DNA of 64,000 bases from Mesorhizobium tianshanense (GTDB lineage Bacteria; Pseudomonadota; Alphaproteobacteria; Rhizobiales; Rhizobiaceae), in the NCBI RefSeq assembly GCF_007830515.1, contig NZ_VLKT01000017.1:1-64000 (forward strand). The letters are read 5' to 3'. A model generated the notes under the pieces. That model ran no database searches. It was not told the origin of the DNA and worked only from the letters and a program-made list of their open reading frames with translations. The translations under genes were made by a program, and so were the position numbers. Positions 17,261 to 27,128 of this stretch are shown here, one piece after another (position 1 is the first letter of the stretch; the number at the start of each line of letters is the position of its first letter).

Positions 17261-18507
17261 CCTCGCTCAGGGCGCGGATTGCGCTGCTTCTGGTAGCGTC
17301 GATCGTCGGTGTGGTGGCTCTGGCGACGCTTGCGGTCGTCAGTGTGGTGCGAGGACCAACACCCGAAGCCACGATAGAGCCGGTCGCCCGGCAGATCAGG
17401 CTGCTGGCGCAGTCGCTTCCCGGCCATGTCGCCAGCGCAAGCGATGTCCAGATCGAGCTTGGTGATCAGCCGGCAAAGGGGCAGGAAGACGAACGCGCAA
17501 CACGTCTTCTCAACCGAGCGCTGGAACACCGCGGGGCAGCGTTTCCGGCCACCGTCGTGCGGGTCGAGGGCAAACAGGGCATGGTCGCCTCGGTGCAACT
17601 CCCGGACGGCCGCTGGATGGCCGTCGATATTCCCGACTTCTCGCCGCCGGCCAACCGCTGGCTGGTCCTGGCCGGCTGGATCACGCTCATCGTGCTTGGC
17701 GCCACCGCCGTTTCGCTCTACTTCGCGACGGTGCTGACGAGGCCCTTGGTCATGCTGGAATCCGCGACAGTCCGCATCGGGCCGGATGGCATTCTTGCCC
17801 CTCTGCCAGAGGAGGGCCCCGGCGAGGTCCGCGCCACCGCACGGGCGCTGAACCAGCTTTCGGCGCGGCTCAAATCGGCCATGGAAAGCCGCATGCGCCT
17901 CGTCGCTGCGGCGGGCCATGATTTGAGAACACCGATGACGCGCATGCGGCTGCGCGCCGAGTTCCTGGCTGACGAAGAACGCGAGAAATGGCTGCACGAT
18001 CTCGAGGAGCTCGACCGCATCGCCGACAGCGCCATCCGCCTGGTGCGCGAGGAGGTCGACCAGGACGCCGTCGAGCCGATCGACCTCGAAGGGCTGGTCC
18101 GTGACATCGAGGCCGAGATGATTTCGCTCGGTCACGCCGTGTCGATCGCGCATCTCGACAAGGTCTCGGTCAAGGCAGGCGCGCTCGGCCTTCGCCGGGC
18201 ACTGCGCAATCTGATCGTCAATGCCGCCACCCACGGCAAGGGCTGCAGCATCTCTCTCTCCGCAACGGGCAATCACGCCATCCTCACCATCGCCGATCGC
18301 GGACCAGGTATTCCGCCGGAACTGCTGGGCAAGGCATTCGAGCCATTCTTTCGGGTCGATCCCGGCCGCCGGCAATCCATTCCGGGGGCCGGGCTAGGCC
18401 TCGCCATCGCCAGGGAAATCATCGAACGCTACGGTGGAACCGTCACACTGGAAAACCGCGCCGGCGGCGGTCTTTCGCAGAAGGTCGTTTTCGACGCCAT
18501 TTCCTGA
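17257..18507 (+). CDS. Sensor histidine kinase paired with the broken regulator
   Basis: A 416-residue kinase with two membrane helices (about residues 7-30 and 132-155) around a short periplasmic domain and a HAMP linker (ATVLTRPLVMLE). The H-box is AAAGHDLRTPMTRMRLR with His near 221. The N-box is LRRALRNLIVNAATHGKG, with the G1/G2 boxes IADRGPGIPPELL and IPGAGLGLAIAREI. The kinase appears intact although its regulator is truncated. The signal is unknown; closeness to an efflux pump is not evidence, because a rearrangement lies between them. Confidence 0.88.
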   Translation: MTSLRARIALLLVASIVGVVALATLAVVSVVRGPTPEATIEPVARQIRLLAQSLPGHVASASDVQIELGDQPAKGQEDERATRLLNRALEHRGAAFPATVVRVEGKQGMVASVQLPDGRWMAVDIPDFSPPANRWLVLAGWITLIVLGATAVSLYFATVLTRPLVMLESATVRIGPDGILAPLPEEGPGEVRATARALNQLSARLKSAMESRMRLVAAAGHDLRTPMTRMRLRAEFLADEEREKWLHDLEELDRIADSAIRLVREEVDQDAVEPIDLEGLVRDIEAEMISLGHAVSIAHLDKVSVKAGALGLRRALRNLIVNAATHGKGCSISLSATGNHAILTIADRGPGIPPELLGKAFEPFFRVDPGRRQSIPGAGLGLAIAREIIERYGGTVTLENRAGGGLSQKVVFDAIS

Positions 18508-18558
18508 CTGGACCGCTCGACATCAAGATCGCTGCCACTGCACCGTCGTGCCGCCTAG

Positions 18559-19521
18559 CTACCGCAGGCTGAACGAGAACGGCGCCGTGCGAGTTATGCG
18601 GGAGCCGAGTTCCGACGGCGGTTCGGGTACCGAGGCGCCCTGCAATGCGTCGAGCGCCGCGCGATCGAGGTCCTGATCGCCGGAGGAACGAGCCAGCCGG
18701 GCGGATAGGACCCGGCCGGATCCGTCGACCGTAAAGGTCACTTGCGGACTACCTTCCGCGCGCCGGGCCCTCGCCGCCCTCGGATAGCGCGTGTGCCGCC
18801 TGATCCACGCATGCAACCGCGAGTTCCACTTGGACGAGCTCACACCGGATCTCGAAGCCACTGCTTTGGCTGATTTTGGTGCGGCCGCCCTGGCTGCCGT
18901 CGTCGTGCGTGGTGGTGCAGCTTTTTCCCTTTTCGAACGCTTTTTGGCCTTTTCGACGGGCTCCTTGGCCTTGGCCCCAACCGGCTCCTTCACCTTGGCC
19001 TTCGCCTGTTTCCTTGTCTTGGTCTCGACGGGTGTGTCGACCGGTCTTGGCTGCGGCAGCGGGATGACTACTTCCGGCGTGACGGCCTCGGCAACATCGG
19101 GCACGACCTCCTCGAGCGGCGGCTGGTCGACCCGTTCCGCCACGGTCGGTGGGGTGGGCTCGATTGTGTCGGCCGGAGCGGTTTCCGGCTCGGCAACCGG
19201 CTCTGCCCGTTCGACGGGCGGTTCGGGCGGAGGCTCCGTTTCAGCTGTCTCGGGCTCCTCGACAGGATCCGGCTGATCGGGCGCCACCACCTCGTCGGGC
19301 ATCGGCGCCGGCATGGCCGGCGTGACGGCCATCGGCGACAGCTCGATCACCTGCGCCTGTGGCGGTCCGCCGTCGGGCTCGGCCGGGCGCCAGCTCTGCA
19401 TCGCATAGGCGATCGCGGCATGCGCCACCAGAACCAGCGCAGCCGCGGCCACCCACCAGGCAATCTCGCGCATGCCGAAGCGCGGCTGATCGACCATGGG
19501 CAGGGCGGCCGCCGGCGACAT
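18559..19521 (-). CDS. tonB: Energy transducer TonB
   Basis: A 320-residue protein with a membrane anchor at about residues 20-40, a long Pro/Glu/Lys-rich periplasmic spacer (residues 50-220) and a C-terminal TonB domain (RYPRAARARRAEG, then VTFTVDGSGRVL). It carries proton-motive energy from ExbB/ExbD to outer membrane receptors. Its ATG shares one base with the exbD stop (TAATG). It is the last gene of the fhuC-exbB-exbD-tonB operon. Confidence 0.9.
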   Translation of the reverse strand: MSPAAALPMVDQPRFGMREIAWWVAAAALVLVAHAAIAYAMQSWRPAEPDGGPPQAQVIELSPMAVTPAMPAPMPDEVVAPDQPDPVEEPETAETEPPPEPPVERAEPVAEPETAPADTIEPTPPTVAERVDQPPLEEVVPDVAEAVTPEVVIPLPQPRPVDTPVETKTRKQAKAKVKEPVGAKAKEPVEKAKKRSKREKAAPPRTTTAARAAAPKSAKAVASRSGVSSSKWNSRLHAWIRRHTRYPRAARARRAEGSPQVTFTVDGSGRVLSARLARSSGDQDLDRAALDALQGASVPEPPSELGSRITRTAPFSFSLR

Positions 19522-19973
19522 TACTGGCCCGTTCCGGCTTGCGGAGCCGCGGCATCGCCGGTCTCGAGGCCGACCAGCGCGATCTTCAGATAGCCGGCGC
19601 CCCGCAAAAGGTTCATCACCTCCATCAGTTCGCCATAGCCAACCGCCTTGTCGGCGCGCAGGAAGATGCGCGTCTGCTTGTCGCCTTTTGTCCTGCCGAC
19701 GAGCGTGGCGGCGAAAGTTTCGCGCGGCACGGTGTCGTTGCCGATCGCCAGGCTGAGGTCATCTCTCAGCGTCAGAAACAGCGGCGTCTCCGGCCGCGGA
19801 GCCGGCGTCGCTGTCGAGCCTGGCAGGTCGACATTGACGTCCACTGTCGCCAGTGGTGCCGCGACCATGAAGATGATCAAGAGAACCAGGATGACGTCGA
19901 TGAACGGAGTGACGTTGATCTCGTGGTTTTCCTCGAGATCGCCGTCGATGTTCTCTCGAATTCTAGCCGCCAT
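19521..19973 (-). CDS. exbD: Biopolymer transport protein ExbD
   Basis: A 150-residue protein with a cytoplasmic start, one helix (NVTPFIDVILVLLIIFMVAAP) containing the conserved membrane Asp of the proton path, and a periplasmic domain. It works with ExbB and TonB and lies between their genes. Confidence 0.93.
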   Translation of the reverse strand: MAARIRENIDGDLEENHEINVTPFIDVILVLLIIFMVAAPLATVDVNVDLPGSTATPAPRPETPLFLTLRDDLSLAIGNDTVPRETFAATLVGRTKGDKQTRIFLRADKAVGYGELMEVMNLLRGAGYLKIALVGLETGDAAAPQAGTGQ

Positions 19974-19988
19974 GGCGTCGCTCCGTGT

Positions 19989-20972
19989 TCATTCCGCGGC
20001 CATCGGCTTTGCCGGTGCGACGGTGCGGAAATCCAGATCCCGGCTGACCAGCCGTTCGACCCCTGCCGAAGCGTCGGCGAGGATCTGCCTGTAGCCGGCT
20101 ATCGATCGTGCGAAGACGTTGTAGATGACCACCGCCGGGATCGCCGCGACAAGGCCCATCGCGGTGGCCAGCAAGGCTTCCGCAATGCCCGGGGCAACGA
20201 CGGCCAGATTGGTGGTCTGCGCCTGCGAGATGCCGATGAAGGCGTTCATGATGCCCCAGACCGTGCCGAAAAGGCCGACAAAGGGCGCGGTCGAGCCGAT
20301 CGTCGCCAGCACGCCGGTGCCGCGCGACATGCGCCGCGCCGCCGCCGCCTCGATGCGCGACAAGCGCGAGGTCACGCGTTCCTTCAGCCCGTCGCCAGAC
20401 ACATGATCGAGCGAGCCGGCCGAAAGCGCGGTTTCTTCCTCCGCCGCCCGCACCAGCAGGGCGCCTGGGCCGCTATTATGACCAAGCGCTCGCCCGGCCT
20501 GGTTCAGCGTCGCGGCATTGCCGATCGCTTGTGCCGCGCGGCGGGCGCGCAGCTTGCCGCCAAGGATCTCCAGCGACTTGGCCAGCCATATCGTCCAGGT
20601 GACGAACGACGCAAACGCCAGTCCGATCATCACTGCTTTCACGACGATGTCGGCCGCCATGAACATGCCCCATGGCGACAGGTCATGCGGCAGGGTCTGA
20701 GACGTCGCCGTCGAAGGACCCGTCTCGGTAGGCGTGGTCTCGACAGGCGTGGTCTCGGTGGGCGTGGTCACGCCGGGCTGCGTCGCCGGTGGCACGACTG
20801 CGCCCGGCGCAGCCTCTCCAGGCGCGCGAGCGGGCGCCTCGATCGCCGGCGCCGTACCCGGTTGCTCCTGGGCGGCAGCGCCGCCAGCCGACAGGATGAC
20901 CGATGCGATCAACGCGGCAAACAAACCATGTCTGGACAAGGGTTTCTTCCTTATTCTCACGGGTGGCCTCAT
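19989..20972 (-). CDS. exbB: Biopolymer transport protein ExbB with extended N-terminus
   Basis: About 327 residues starting [16 protein letters not shown], with a cleavable signal ([16 protein letters not shown]). A Pro/Thr-rich linker of about 60 residues containing short repeats follows, and then the normal three-helix MotA/TolQ/ExbB domain ([23 protein letters not shown]). The ATG overlaps the fhuC stop by four bases. A longer in-frame reading upstream is antisense-like and rejected. The extended periplasmic N-terminus is seen in alphaproteobacterial ExbB proteins. Confidence 0.9.
   Translation of the reverse strand: MRPPVRIRKKPLSRHGLFAALIASVILSAGGAAAQEQPGTAPAIEAPARAPGEAAPGAVVPPATQPGVTTPTETTPVETTPTETGPSTATSQTLPHDLSPWGMFMAADIVVKAVMIGLAFASFVTWTIWLAKSLEILGGKLRARRAAQAIGNAATLNQAGRALGHNSGPGALLVRAAEEETALSAGSLDHVSGDGLKERVTSRLSRIEAAAARRMSRGTGVLATIGSTAPFVGLFGTVWGIMNAFIGISQAQTTNLAVVAPGIAEALLATAMGLVAAIPAVVIYNVFARSIAGYRQILADASAGVERLVSRDLDFRTVAPAKPMAAE
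20729..20773 (-). repeat. 15-base tandem repeat inside exbB
   Basis: Three consecutive 15-base units with the core GGCGTGGTC begin at 20731, 20746 and 20761. They encode [10 protein letters not shown]-type repeats in the periplasmic linker of ExbB. Being in-frame, gain or loss of units would only change linker length. Confidence 0.75.
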
Positions 20973-21853
20973 TGCACATAGCCGATGGGCTGGCCGGTGA
21001 CGGGGTGCGCGAACACGCCCATCTCCACGCCAAAAATTCCTCTGAGCACGTCGCCCTGCATGATCTGGTCCGGCGTGCCGCGCGTCAGCAGCCTGCCGTC
21101 CTTCAGTGCGATCAGTTCGTCGCAGTAGCGCGCCGCCATGTTGGGATCGTGCAGCACGACGACGACACACAGGTCGCGTTTGCGGCTGAGGTCCCTGACC
21201 AGTCCCAGCACCTCGACCTGATGGGCGATGTCGAGCGCCGAGATCGGCTCGTCGAGCAGCATGACGCCGGCATTCTGCGCCACCAGCATGGCCAGCCATG
21301 CGCGCTGCCGCTCGCCGCCGGACAACTCGTCCACCAGCCGGTCGGTGAAATCCGCCATGTCGGTCAAGACAAGCGCCTCGTCGACATGGCGCCTGTCCTC
21401 ATGCCCGAAACGGCCCAGCGCGCCATGCCAGGGATAGCGGCCGAGCGTCGCCAGTTCGCGCACGGTCAGGCCGGTCGCCGCCGGCGTCGTCTGCGGCAGA
21501 TAGGCCAGCGCGCGGGCGAGTTCTCGGGCGCCCCACTGCGCCAGCGGACGCTGCGCGAAGGTGATGCCGCCCGAGCTTGCCGGCTGCTGACGCGCCAAGA
21601 GCTTGATCAGCGTCGACTTGCCCGAGCCGTTATGTCCGATCAGCCCGTAGACGCGCGAGCGCTGCAACTCGAGCGTGACAGGACCGAGCAGCGTCCGCTC
21701 GCCGACGGCGAACCGCACCGCTTCGACGTGGAAGGCAGTCTGGGCATGAATTCCTGCCACGGTCTCGGCCTCTCTCCAGTTTCGCGCGCGCATTTCGAAA
21801 TCCGGTTTGGGCAATCCGGTTTCGGCGCCAATGCCCGGTTGACTATGAAACAT
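20969..21853 (-). CDS. fhuC: Iron-siderophore ABC transporter ATPase (FhuC-like)
   Basis: About 294 residues. Walker [11 protein letters not shown]-loop AYLPQTT, signature [10 protein letters not shown], Walker [13 protein letters not shown] and the H-loop VVLHDPN are in order, and the length fits the FhuC/FepC family. The start is uncertain. The ATG at 21853 touches the first iron box. A second ATG at 21793 would remove 20 residues without touching the domain, and neither has a strong ribosome binding site. It would power FhuB/FhuD encoded on the opposite strand. Confidence 0.85.
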   Translation of the reverse strand: MFHSQPGIGAETGLPKPDFEMRARNWREAETVAGIHAQTAFHVEAVRFAVGERTLLGPVTLELQRSRVYGLIGHNGSGKSTLIKLLARQQPASSGGITFAQRPLAQWGARELARALAYLPQTTPAATGLTVRELATLGRYPWHGALGRFGHEDRRHVDEALVLTDMADFTDRLVDELSGGERQRAWLAMLVAQNAGVMLLDEPISALDIAHQVEVLGLVRDLSRKRDLCVVVVLHDPNMAARYCDELIALKDGRLLTRGTPDQIMQGDVLRGIFGVEMGVFAHPVTGQPIGYVQ

Positions 21854-21868
21854 GACTTTACTAGTCAA
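21852..21868. promoter_or_regulatory. RirA-type iron-responsive box 1
   Basis: ATGACTTTACTAGTCAA, a palindromic 17-mer holding TGA-N9-TCA, the known rhizobial RirA recognition pattern. It lies at the start of fhuC. Confidence 0.65.
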
Positions 21869-21876
21869 CAATGAAG

Positions 21877-21893
21877 ATGACTTTTTGAGTCAA
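21877..21893. promoter_or_regulatory. RirA-type iron-responsive box 2
   Basis: ATGACTTTTTGAGTCAA, the same palindrome 25 bases from box 1, in the gap between fhuC and the divergent receptor gene. Together the two boxes could repress both directions when iron is plentiful. Confidence 0.65.
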
Positions 21894-21988
21894 CAAAATG
21901 TCGTGACGCGCGGATTTGCGTCGAAATCGAAAAAGTGGGGGATGCCGAGATGGTGGTTGGTCCTGATCGCGGAACAATTCGGGACGAA

Positions 21989-24112
21989 ATGACTGCGCGC
22001 CGAACTTTGCTGTTCGCGGCAATGTCTCTGCCGGCACTGCTTGGCGGCGGCCACGCCGTCGCGCAGGAAGCGACCACCACTCTCGACCCGATCAACGTCC
22101 AGGAACGCGTCGAAAGCGCATTTGGAACGGTCGACGGCTATGTCGCCACCCAGGGCTCCACCGCCGCCAAGACCGACACACCCCTGATCGAGACGCCGCA
22201 GGCGATATCGGTGGTGACGGCGGATCAGATCACAGCGCAAGGCGCCGAGACCCTTGGCGGCGCGCTGCGCTACACGGCCGGGGTCACCGGCGAACTGTGG
22301 GGCACCGACTTGCGCGGTACTGGCCTGCAGATCCGCGGCTTCAACGTCTGGGACGAAGTCTTCTACGTGAACGGCCTCAGGATGAAGGGGTCGGACTTCT
22401 CCTCCTTCCTCTCGCTTGAACCCTATGGCGCCGAGCGCATCGAAATCCTGCGCGGACCGAGCTCGGTGCTGTACGGCCAGAACAGCCCCGGCGGCATCAT
22501 CAACTATGTCAGCAAACGGCCGACGGATGGGACTTTCCGCGAGATCGAGGTCAGCGCTGGCAGCTTCGACACCTATCAGGGCCAGTTCGACATGGGCGGC
22601 AAGCTCGACGAAGCGGGCGTATGGAGCTTTCGCCTGACCGGTCTTGCCCGCGAGGGCGGGGCTTATACCGACCATGTCGACAACGATCGCCTGTTCATCG
22701 CCCCCGCGCTCAAATGGCAGCCGGATGCGGACACCAGCCTGACCCTGCTCGCGGCGATCCAGAAAGACAAAGTCGGCTGGGGCATCCAGTTCCTGCCGGC
22801 GAACGGCACGGTGCTGCCCAATGGGAACGGGTCGATACCCCTGAATCGCTTTGTCGGTGAGCCCGATTTCGACGAATACAACCCGCTGATGGCCATGATC
22901 GGCTACGAGTTCGAGCACCGCATCGACGACACCTTCATGGTCCGCCAGAACGCCCGCTACGCCTATCTCGACAATGACGAGCAGTTCGGCGTGTTCGGCG
23001 CGGGCCTCGAATCCGACGACCGCACCTATAATCGCTACGCCGATCTCGGCATGTCGACCTTCGGCAATTTCGCGATCGACAACCAGGTGCAGGCGGAGTT
23101 CGACACGGGCCCGCTAGCCCATCTGCTGCTTGCCGGGCTCGACTACCAATATACGGACTATAGCGACTATGGCGCCTCGGCCGAGATCGGCCCGATCGAC
23201 ATATTCGACCCGGTCTACGGCTCGCCGATCTCGGAGTTCACGCCCTATCTGGACAGGGACACCACGCACAGTCAGACCGGCATCTATGTGCAGGACCAGA
23301 TCAAGCTGGACAATTGGGCGCTCACGGTCGGCGCTCGTCACGACTGGACGCGGACAGACACGGTCGACCATCTCCCCGACGGCGCCCCTAGCGAGCAGTC
23401 CGACAGCGCCACCACATGGCGCGCTGGTCTCGTTTATCTCTGCGAAATCGGCCTTGCGCCTTATGTCAGCTATTCGACCTCCTTCCTGCCGGAGCTCGAG
23501 CACAATCCCGCCGGGGCGCCTTTTGAGCCGGAGACCGGCGAGCAGTATGAGGTCGGCATCAAATATCAGCCGCTCGGTTGGAATTCCTTCATTACCGTCG
23601 CCGCCTTCGACCTCACCAAGCAGAACGTGGTTCGCCATATTGGCAATGATGCCTTCCAGACCGGCGAGATCCGCTCGCGCGGCATAGAGGTCGAAGGAGT
23701 CGCGAGCCTCGACAACGGGCTCGACGTCAAGGCGGCCTACGCCTACCTCGACACCGAGATCACCGATGACGGTGACGGGACCGAGGGCAATACGCCTTAT
23801 GGCGTGCCACAGCATAGGGTCTCGCTTTGGGCGGACTATACGATCCAAAGCGGCGTGCTGGAGGGGCTGGGGCTGGGCGGCGGCATCCGCTACATTGGCG
23901 AGACCTACGGCGACGATGCCAATTCATTCAAGGTGCCGTCGGTCACCTTGTTCGATGCTGCGGTCCACTACGAGTGGCAGAACGTAAAGTTCCAGCTCAA
24001 TGCCACCAACCTGTTCAACAAGGAATACATCGCCTCCTGTTCCGACGCGAGTTTCGGCTGCTACCCCGGAGAGGGCCGCAAGGTCACCGGCTCGATGAAG
24101 TATCGTTGGTGA
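21989..24112 (+). CDS. TonB-dependent siderophore receptor (FhuA/FoxA type)
   Basis: A receptor of about 707 residues if started at the ATG that gives a clean signal peptide (MTARRTLLFAAMSLPALLGG, cleaved after GHAVAQ). In-frame GTG 21935 and ATG 21950 are alternatives. The plug domain has ETPQAISVVTADQI and RGPSSVLYGQNSPGGIINYV. The barrel ends in KVTGSMKYRW with a terminal aromatic. There is no N-terminal signalling domain, so no sigma factor loop is expected. The siderophore is unknown; the FhuBD partners suggest a hydroxamate. Confidence 0.9.
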   Translation: MTARRTLLFAAMSLPALLGGGHAVAQEATTTLDPINVQERVESAFGTVDGYVATQGSTAAKTDTPLIETPQAISVVTADQITAQGAETLGGALRYTAGVTGELWGTDLRGTGLQIRGFNVWDEVFYVNGLRMKGSDFSSFLSLEPYGAERIEILRGPSSVLYGQNSPGGIINYVSKRPTDGTFREIEVSAGSFDTYQGQFDMGGKLDEAGVWSFRLTGLAREGGAYTDHVDNDRLFIAPALKWQPDADTSLTLLAAIQKDKVGWGIQFLPANGTVLPNGNGSIPLNRFVGEPDFDEYNPLMAMIGYEFEHRIDDTFMVRQNARYAYLDNDEQFGVFGAGLESDDRTYNRYADLGMSTFGNFAIDNQVQAEFDTGPLAHLLLAGLDYQYTDYSDYGASAEIGPIDIFDPVYGSPISEFTPYLDRDTTHSQTGIYVQDQIKLDNWALTVGARHDWTRTDTVDHLPDGAPSEQSDSATTWRAGLVYLCEIGLAPYVSYSTSFLPELEHNPAGAPFEPETGEQYEVGIKYQPLGWNSFITVAAFDLTKQNVVRHIGNDAFQTGEIRSRGIEVEGVASLDNGLDVKAAYAYLDTEITDDGDGTEGNTPYGVPQHRVSLWADYTIQSGVLEGLGLGGGIRYIGETYGDDANSFKVPSVTLFDAAVHYEWQNVKFQLNATNLFNKEYIASCSDASFGCYPGEGRKVTGSMKYRW

Positions 24113-25005
24113 GCGAATCGCGGCGCCGCACCGAGACCGCTGCCGGCTCGCTCACCAGGCGTGAGTGCGTCGGGGCATTTGCTGCGGCGTGGTGTGGCGT
24201 GGCGCCATTGCCGGCGCGTGCGGCGCGGCCGCCGCGGATCGCCTGCCTCGAATGGACCTCGGCCGAGATGGTTATCTCGCTCGGGGTCGGGCCGGTCGCG
24301 GTCGCCGACACCAAAGGTTACCGCGACTGGGTGGTGGATCCGGATCTTCCCGCCGGCTGCCTCGATCTCGGCTCGCGCGGCGAACCCAATCTCGAACTTC
24401 TGACGGAATTGCGGCCCGACCTCATCGTCGGCGCCTATGGCTATGGCTTGGACGAAGCTCCGTTCAAGCGGATCGCACCATTGCACACCGTACCCTTCTA
24501 CGACGGTACCGAAGCGCCTTATCGCCAAGCCGAGACTGAAACGCTGAAACTTGGCGCGCAGCTCGGCCGGGAGGTTGAGGCTCAGCGCCTTATCCACGAG
24601 ACCGCGGCGACAATCGCCGATCTCAGGGCGCAATTTTCGGGACGGGCAGACCAACCGCTCGCGGTGGTCAGCATGTTCGACGACCGTCACGTCCGCGTCT
24701 ATGGCAAGGGCAGTCTGTTCCAGGACGTGCTCGACAGGTTGAGCCTCGCCAATGCCTGGACGGCACCGACCGATAGCTGGGGCTTTTCCACAGTTGGCAT
24801 CGAACAGTTGGTCGCGATCGGCGAAGCCCGGCTGATTTCTCTCGATCCGATCCCCCCGCATGTGAAGATCAGGATTGACCAGAGCAGCCTTTGGGCGAAC
24901 CTTCCTTGCGTCAAAGCCGGCAACGCCAGGACAATCCCGCCGATATGGCCTTTTGGCGGACTTGCCGCCGCTGCCCGCTTCGCAACTTTCCTGGCCCGAG
25001 CATGA
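24109..25005 (+). CDS. fhuD: Periplasmic iron-siderophore binding protein (FhuD-like)
   Basis: A 298-residue protein from a GTG that overlaps the receptor stop (GTGA). SLTRRECVGAFAAAW at the N-terminus resembles a TAT signal, as in other rhizobial FhuD proteins. The class III binding-protein fold is shown by PRIACLEWTSAEMVISLGVGP and ELRPDLIVGAYGY. It delivers the siderophore to FhuB. Confidence 0.86.
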   Translation: MSESRRRTETAAGSLTRRECVGAFAAAWCGVAPLPARAARPPRIACLEWTSAEMVISLGVGPVAVADTKGYRDWVVDPDLPAGCLDLGSRGEPNLELLTELRPDLIVGAYGYGLDEAPFKRIAPLHTVPFYDGTEAPYRQAETETLKLGAQLGREVEAQRLIHETAATIADLRAQFSGRADQPLAVVSMFDDRHVRVYGKGSLFQDVLDRLSLANAWTAPTDSWGFSTVGIEQLVAIGEARLISLDPIPPHVKIRIDQSSLWANLPCVKAGNARTIPPIWPFGGLAAAARFATFLARA

Positions 25006-27014
25006 CCGTCATGCAGTCCACGGCCGGCCATCGTGCTGGTTTCATGGGAGGCGGCTGGATGCTCGTCGCCCTCGTGGGCGTACCGGCGGTGCTCGCGGCG
25101 TATCTCACCGCTGTCGGGCTTATGAGCCTGTTGCCCGCCGACATGTGGTGGCAGTCGCTCGGGGCGACGGACGTTGCCGATCCGCGGCAGCTGCTTTACC
25201 GGCATGCCTTTCTGCCGCGTCTGGCGATCAGTCTGCTGGCCGGCGCGGCGCTCGGCCTGACCGGCACGCTGCTCCAGCAGGTCCTGCGCAATCCGCTCGC
25301 CGAGCCGACGACCATAGGCACGAATGCAGGCGCGACCGTCGCCCTCACGATCGCCACGCTCTACGCGCCGTGGATGCTGGAGCAAGGTCGCGAATGGGTG
25401 GCGCTCGCCGGCGGCGCCCTGTCGACGCTGGCGGTTCTGGCTTTGGCCCAGGGCCGGAGTTTTTCGCCGGTCGCGCTCATCATTTCCGGCCTGGTGGTCA
25501 GCCTCACATGCAGTTCAGCGAGCGCCCTGCTGATGGCGGCCAATCGCGAGTATTCCGAGGAACTTTTCATCTGGCAGAGCGGTTCGCTGATCCAGAACGG
25601 CAACGCCGTGGTGTTCGGGTTCGCGCCATGGCTCGCAGTGGCCGGCATTGCCGCCTTCCTTCTGCTCCGGCCGCTGCGGCTTCTGGACCTGAGCGATGAG
25701 GGAGCGGAAAGCCTCGGGACGAACCCCGTGGTGACACGGCTGGCGGGGGTGACTGTCGCCGTCGCGCTGAGCAGCATGGTGGTCGCAGCCGTCGGCGTCA
25801 TCAGCTTCGTGGCGCTTGCGGCGCCGGCGCTGGTCAGGCTCGCCGGCGCACGGACCTTGCGCCAGCGCATGATCTGGGCGCCCCTCGCAGGCGCCACCCT
25901 ATTGTGGCTGACCGACCGGCTGGTGCAGGTCCTGCCGTTTGCCTCCGAGATCCCGGCAGGTGTGGCGACTGCTTTCCTCGGTGCGCCGCTGCTGTTTCTC
26001 CTCCTGCCGAAATTGCGCACCAACCCGGATCGGGACGGCGTCACGCTGTCTTCCGTGCGCAGGCGAAGCGGGTGGGTCTATCTCCTGCTCGGGCTCCTCG
26101 CGATGGCGATTCTTCTCTGCGCCGCGCTTGTGGTCGGGAGAGGCGCGGCAGGCTGGCACGTGGCCTCGACCGCCGAACTTGCCGACCTCTTGCCGCTCAG
26201 GGCGCCTCGCATCGCCGTCGCGGTTTCCGCTGGTATGATGCTGGGCGTGGTCGGCACGCTGATGCAGAGGATGACCGGCAATCCGATGGCGGCGCCAGAG
26301 GTGCTGGGTGTTTCCGGCGGCGCCTCGCTAGGCATCCTGCTGCTCTTCGTCGCGACTTCGACAGTCAGTCGCCCGGCAATGATCGCTGCCGGCCTCGTCG
26401 GAGCCCTGGCCAGCCTGGCGATGATTTCGCAGACCGGCCGCCGACAGCCTGTCGCGAATGATCGGTTGCTGCTTTCCGGTGTCGCCGTGGCGACGATGGC
26501 ATCGGCATTCTCGGCGGTGATGCTCGCCAGCGGCGATCCTCGGCTCGATACACTCATCGCCTGGCTATCCGGCTCCACCTACCGGGCCACCGCCGCCGAC
26601 GCCACAATCGCAGTTGTGACGGCGACCGTGCTGCTGGCCATCGTGCCCCTCACAATCCGCTGGCTGGAAATCCTGCCGCTTGGAGAGGCCGCCTCTCGCG
26701 GGCTCGGGCTTGGCCTCCTTCGTGTGCGGCTCATCCTCCTGGTGCTTGTTTCGGTGCCGACGACGATTGCGACGCTTGTTATCGGGCCGTTGAGCTTCGT
26801 CGGATTGATGGCGCCGCACCTGGCCCGCATGCTCGGGTTCCAACGCGCCTTGCCGTCGCTTTTCGCATCCGCGATCCTTGGCGGCATGATCCTTGTTTCG
26901 GCCGACTGGGCTGGCCGGATGCTCATTTTCCCGTGGCAGATTCCGGCGGGTTTGCTAGCTGCCCTGGTCGGCGGTCCCTATTTCATGGCGCTGATGTGGA
27001 AGGGCCGACAATGA
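25002..27014 (+). CDS. fhuB: Double-length iron-siderophore permease (FhuB-like)
   Basis: A 670-residue protein made of two homologous halves of about 330 residues, each with a BtuC-type permease signature (GTLLQQVLRNPLAEPTTIGTNAG in the first, GTLMQRMTGNPMAAPEVLGVSGG in the second). This fused form is typical of FhuB. The ATG overlaps the fhuD stop by four bases. An upstream in-frame ATG at 24891 is inside fhuD and is rejected. Confidence 0.92.
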   Translation: MTVMQSTAGHRAGFMGGGWMLVALVGVPAVLAAYLTAVGLMSLLPADMWWQSLGATDVADPRQLLYRHAFLPRLAISLLAGAALGLTGTLLQQVLRNPLAEPTTIGTNAGATVALTIATLYAPWMLEQGREWVALAGGALSTLAVLALAQGRSFSPVALIISGLVVSLTCSSASALLMAANREYSEELFIWQSGSLIQNGNAVVFGFAPWLAVAGIAAFLLLRPLRLLDLSDEGAESLGTNPVVTRLAGVTVAVALSSMVVAAVGVISFVALAAPALVRLAGARTLRQRMIWAPLAGATLLWLTDRLVQVLPFASEIPAGVATAFLGAPLLFLLLPKLRTNPDRDGVTLSSVRRRSGWVYLLLGLLAMAILLCAALVVGRGAAGWHVASTAELADLLPLRAPRIAVAVSAGMMLGVVGTLMQRMTGNPMAAPEVLGVSGGASLGILLLFVATSTVSRPAMIAAGLVGALASLAMISQTGRRQPVANDRLLLSGVAVATMASAFSAVMLASGDPRLDTLIAWLSGSTYRATAADATIAVVTATVLLAIVPLTIRWLEILPLGEAASRGLGLGLLRVRLILLVLVSVPTTIATLVIGPLSFVGLMAPHLARMLGFQRALPSLFASAILGGMILVSADWAGRMLIFPWQIPAGLLAALVGGPYFMALMWKGRQ

Positions 27015-27128
27015 GCGGGGCCTTGGCATATTGCCGCTTGCGCCGTTGCGGCTGTAAGCAACCAAAGCTGGCGGCGAGCGGCTCAAATGTGCGCGCCGCG
27101 CAATCATGACAGGTTCCGGTTCGCCAGG

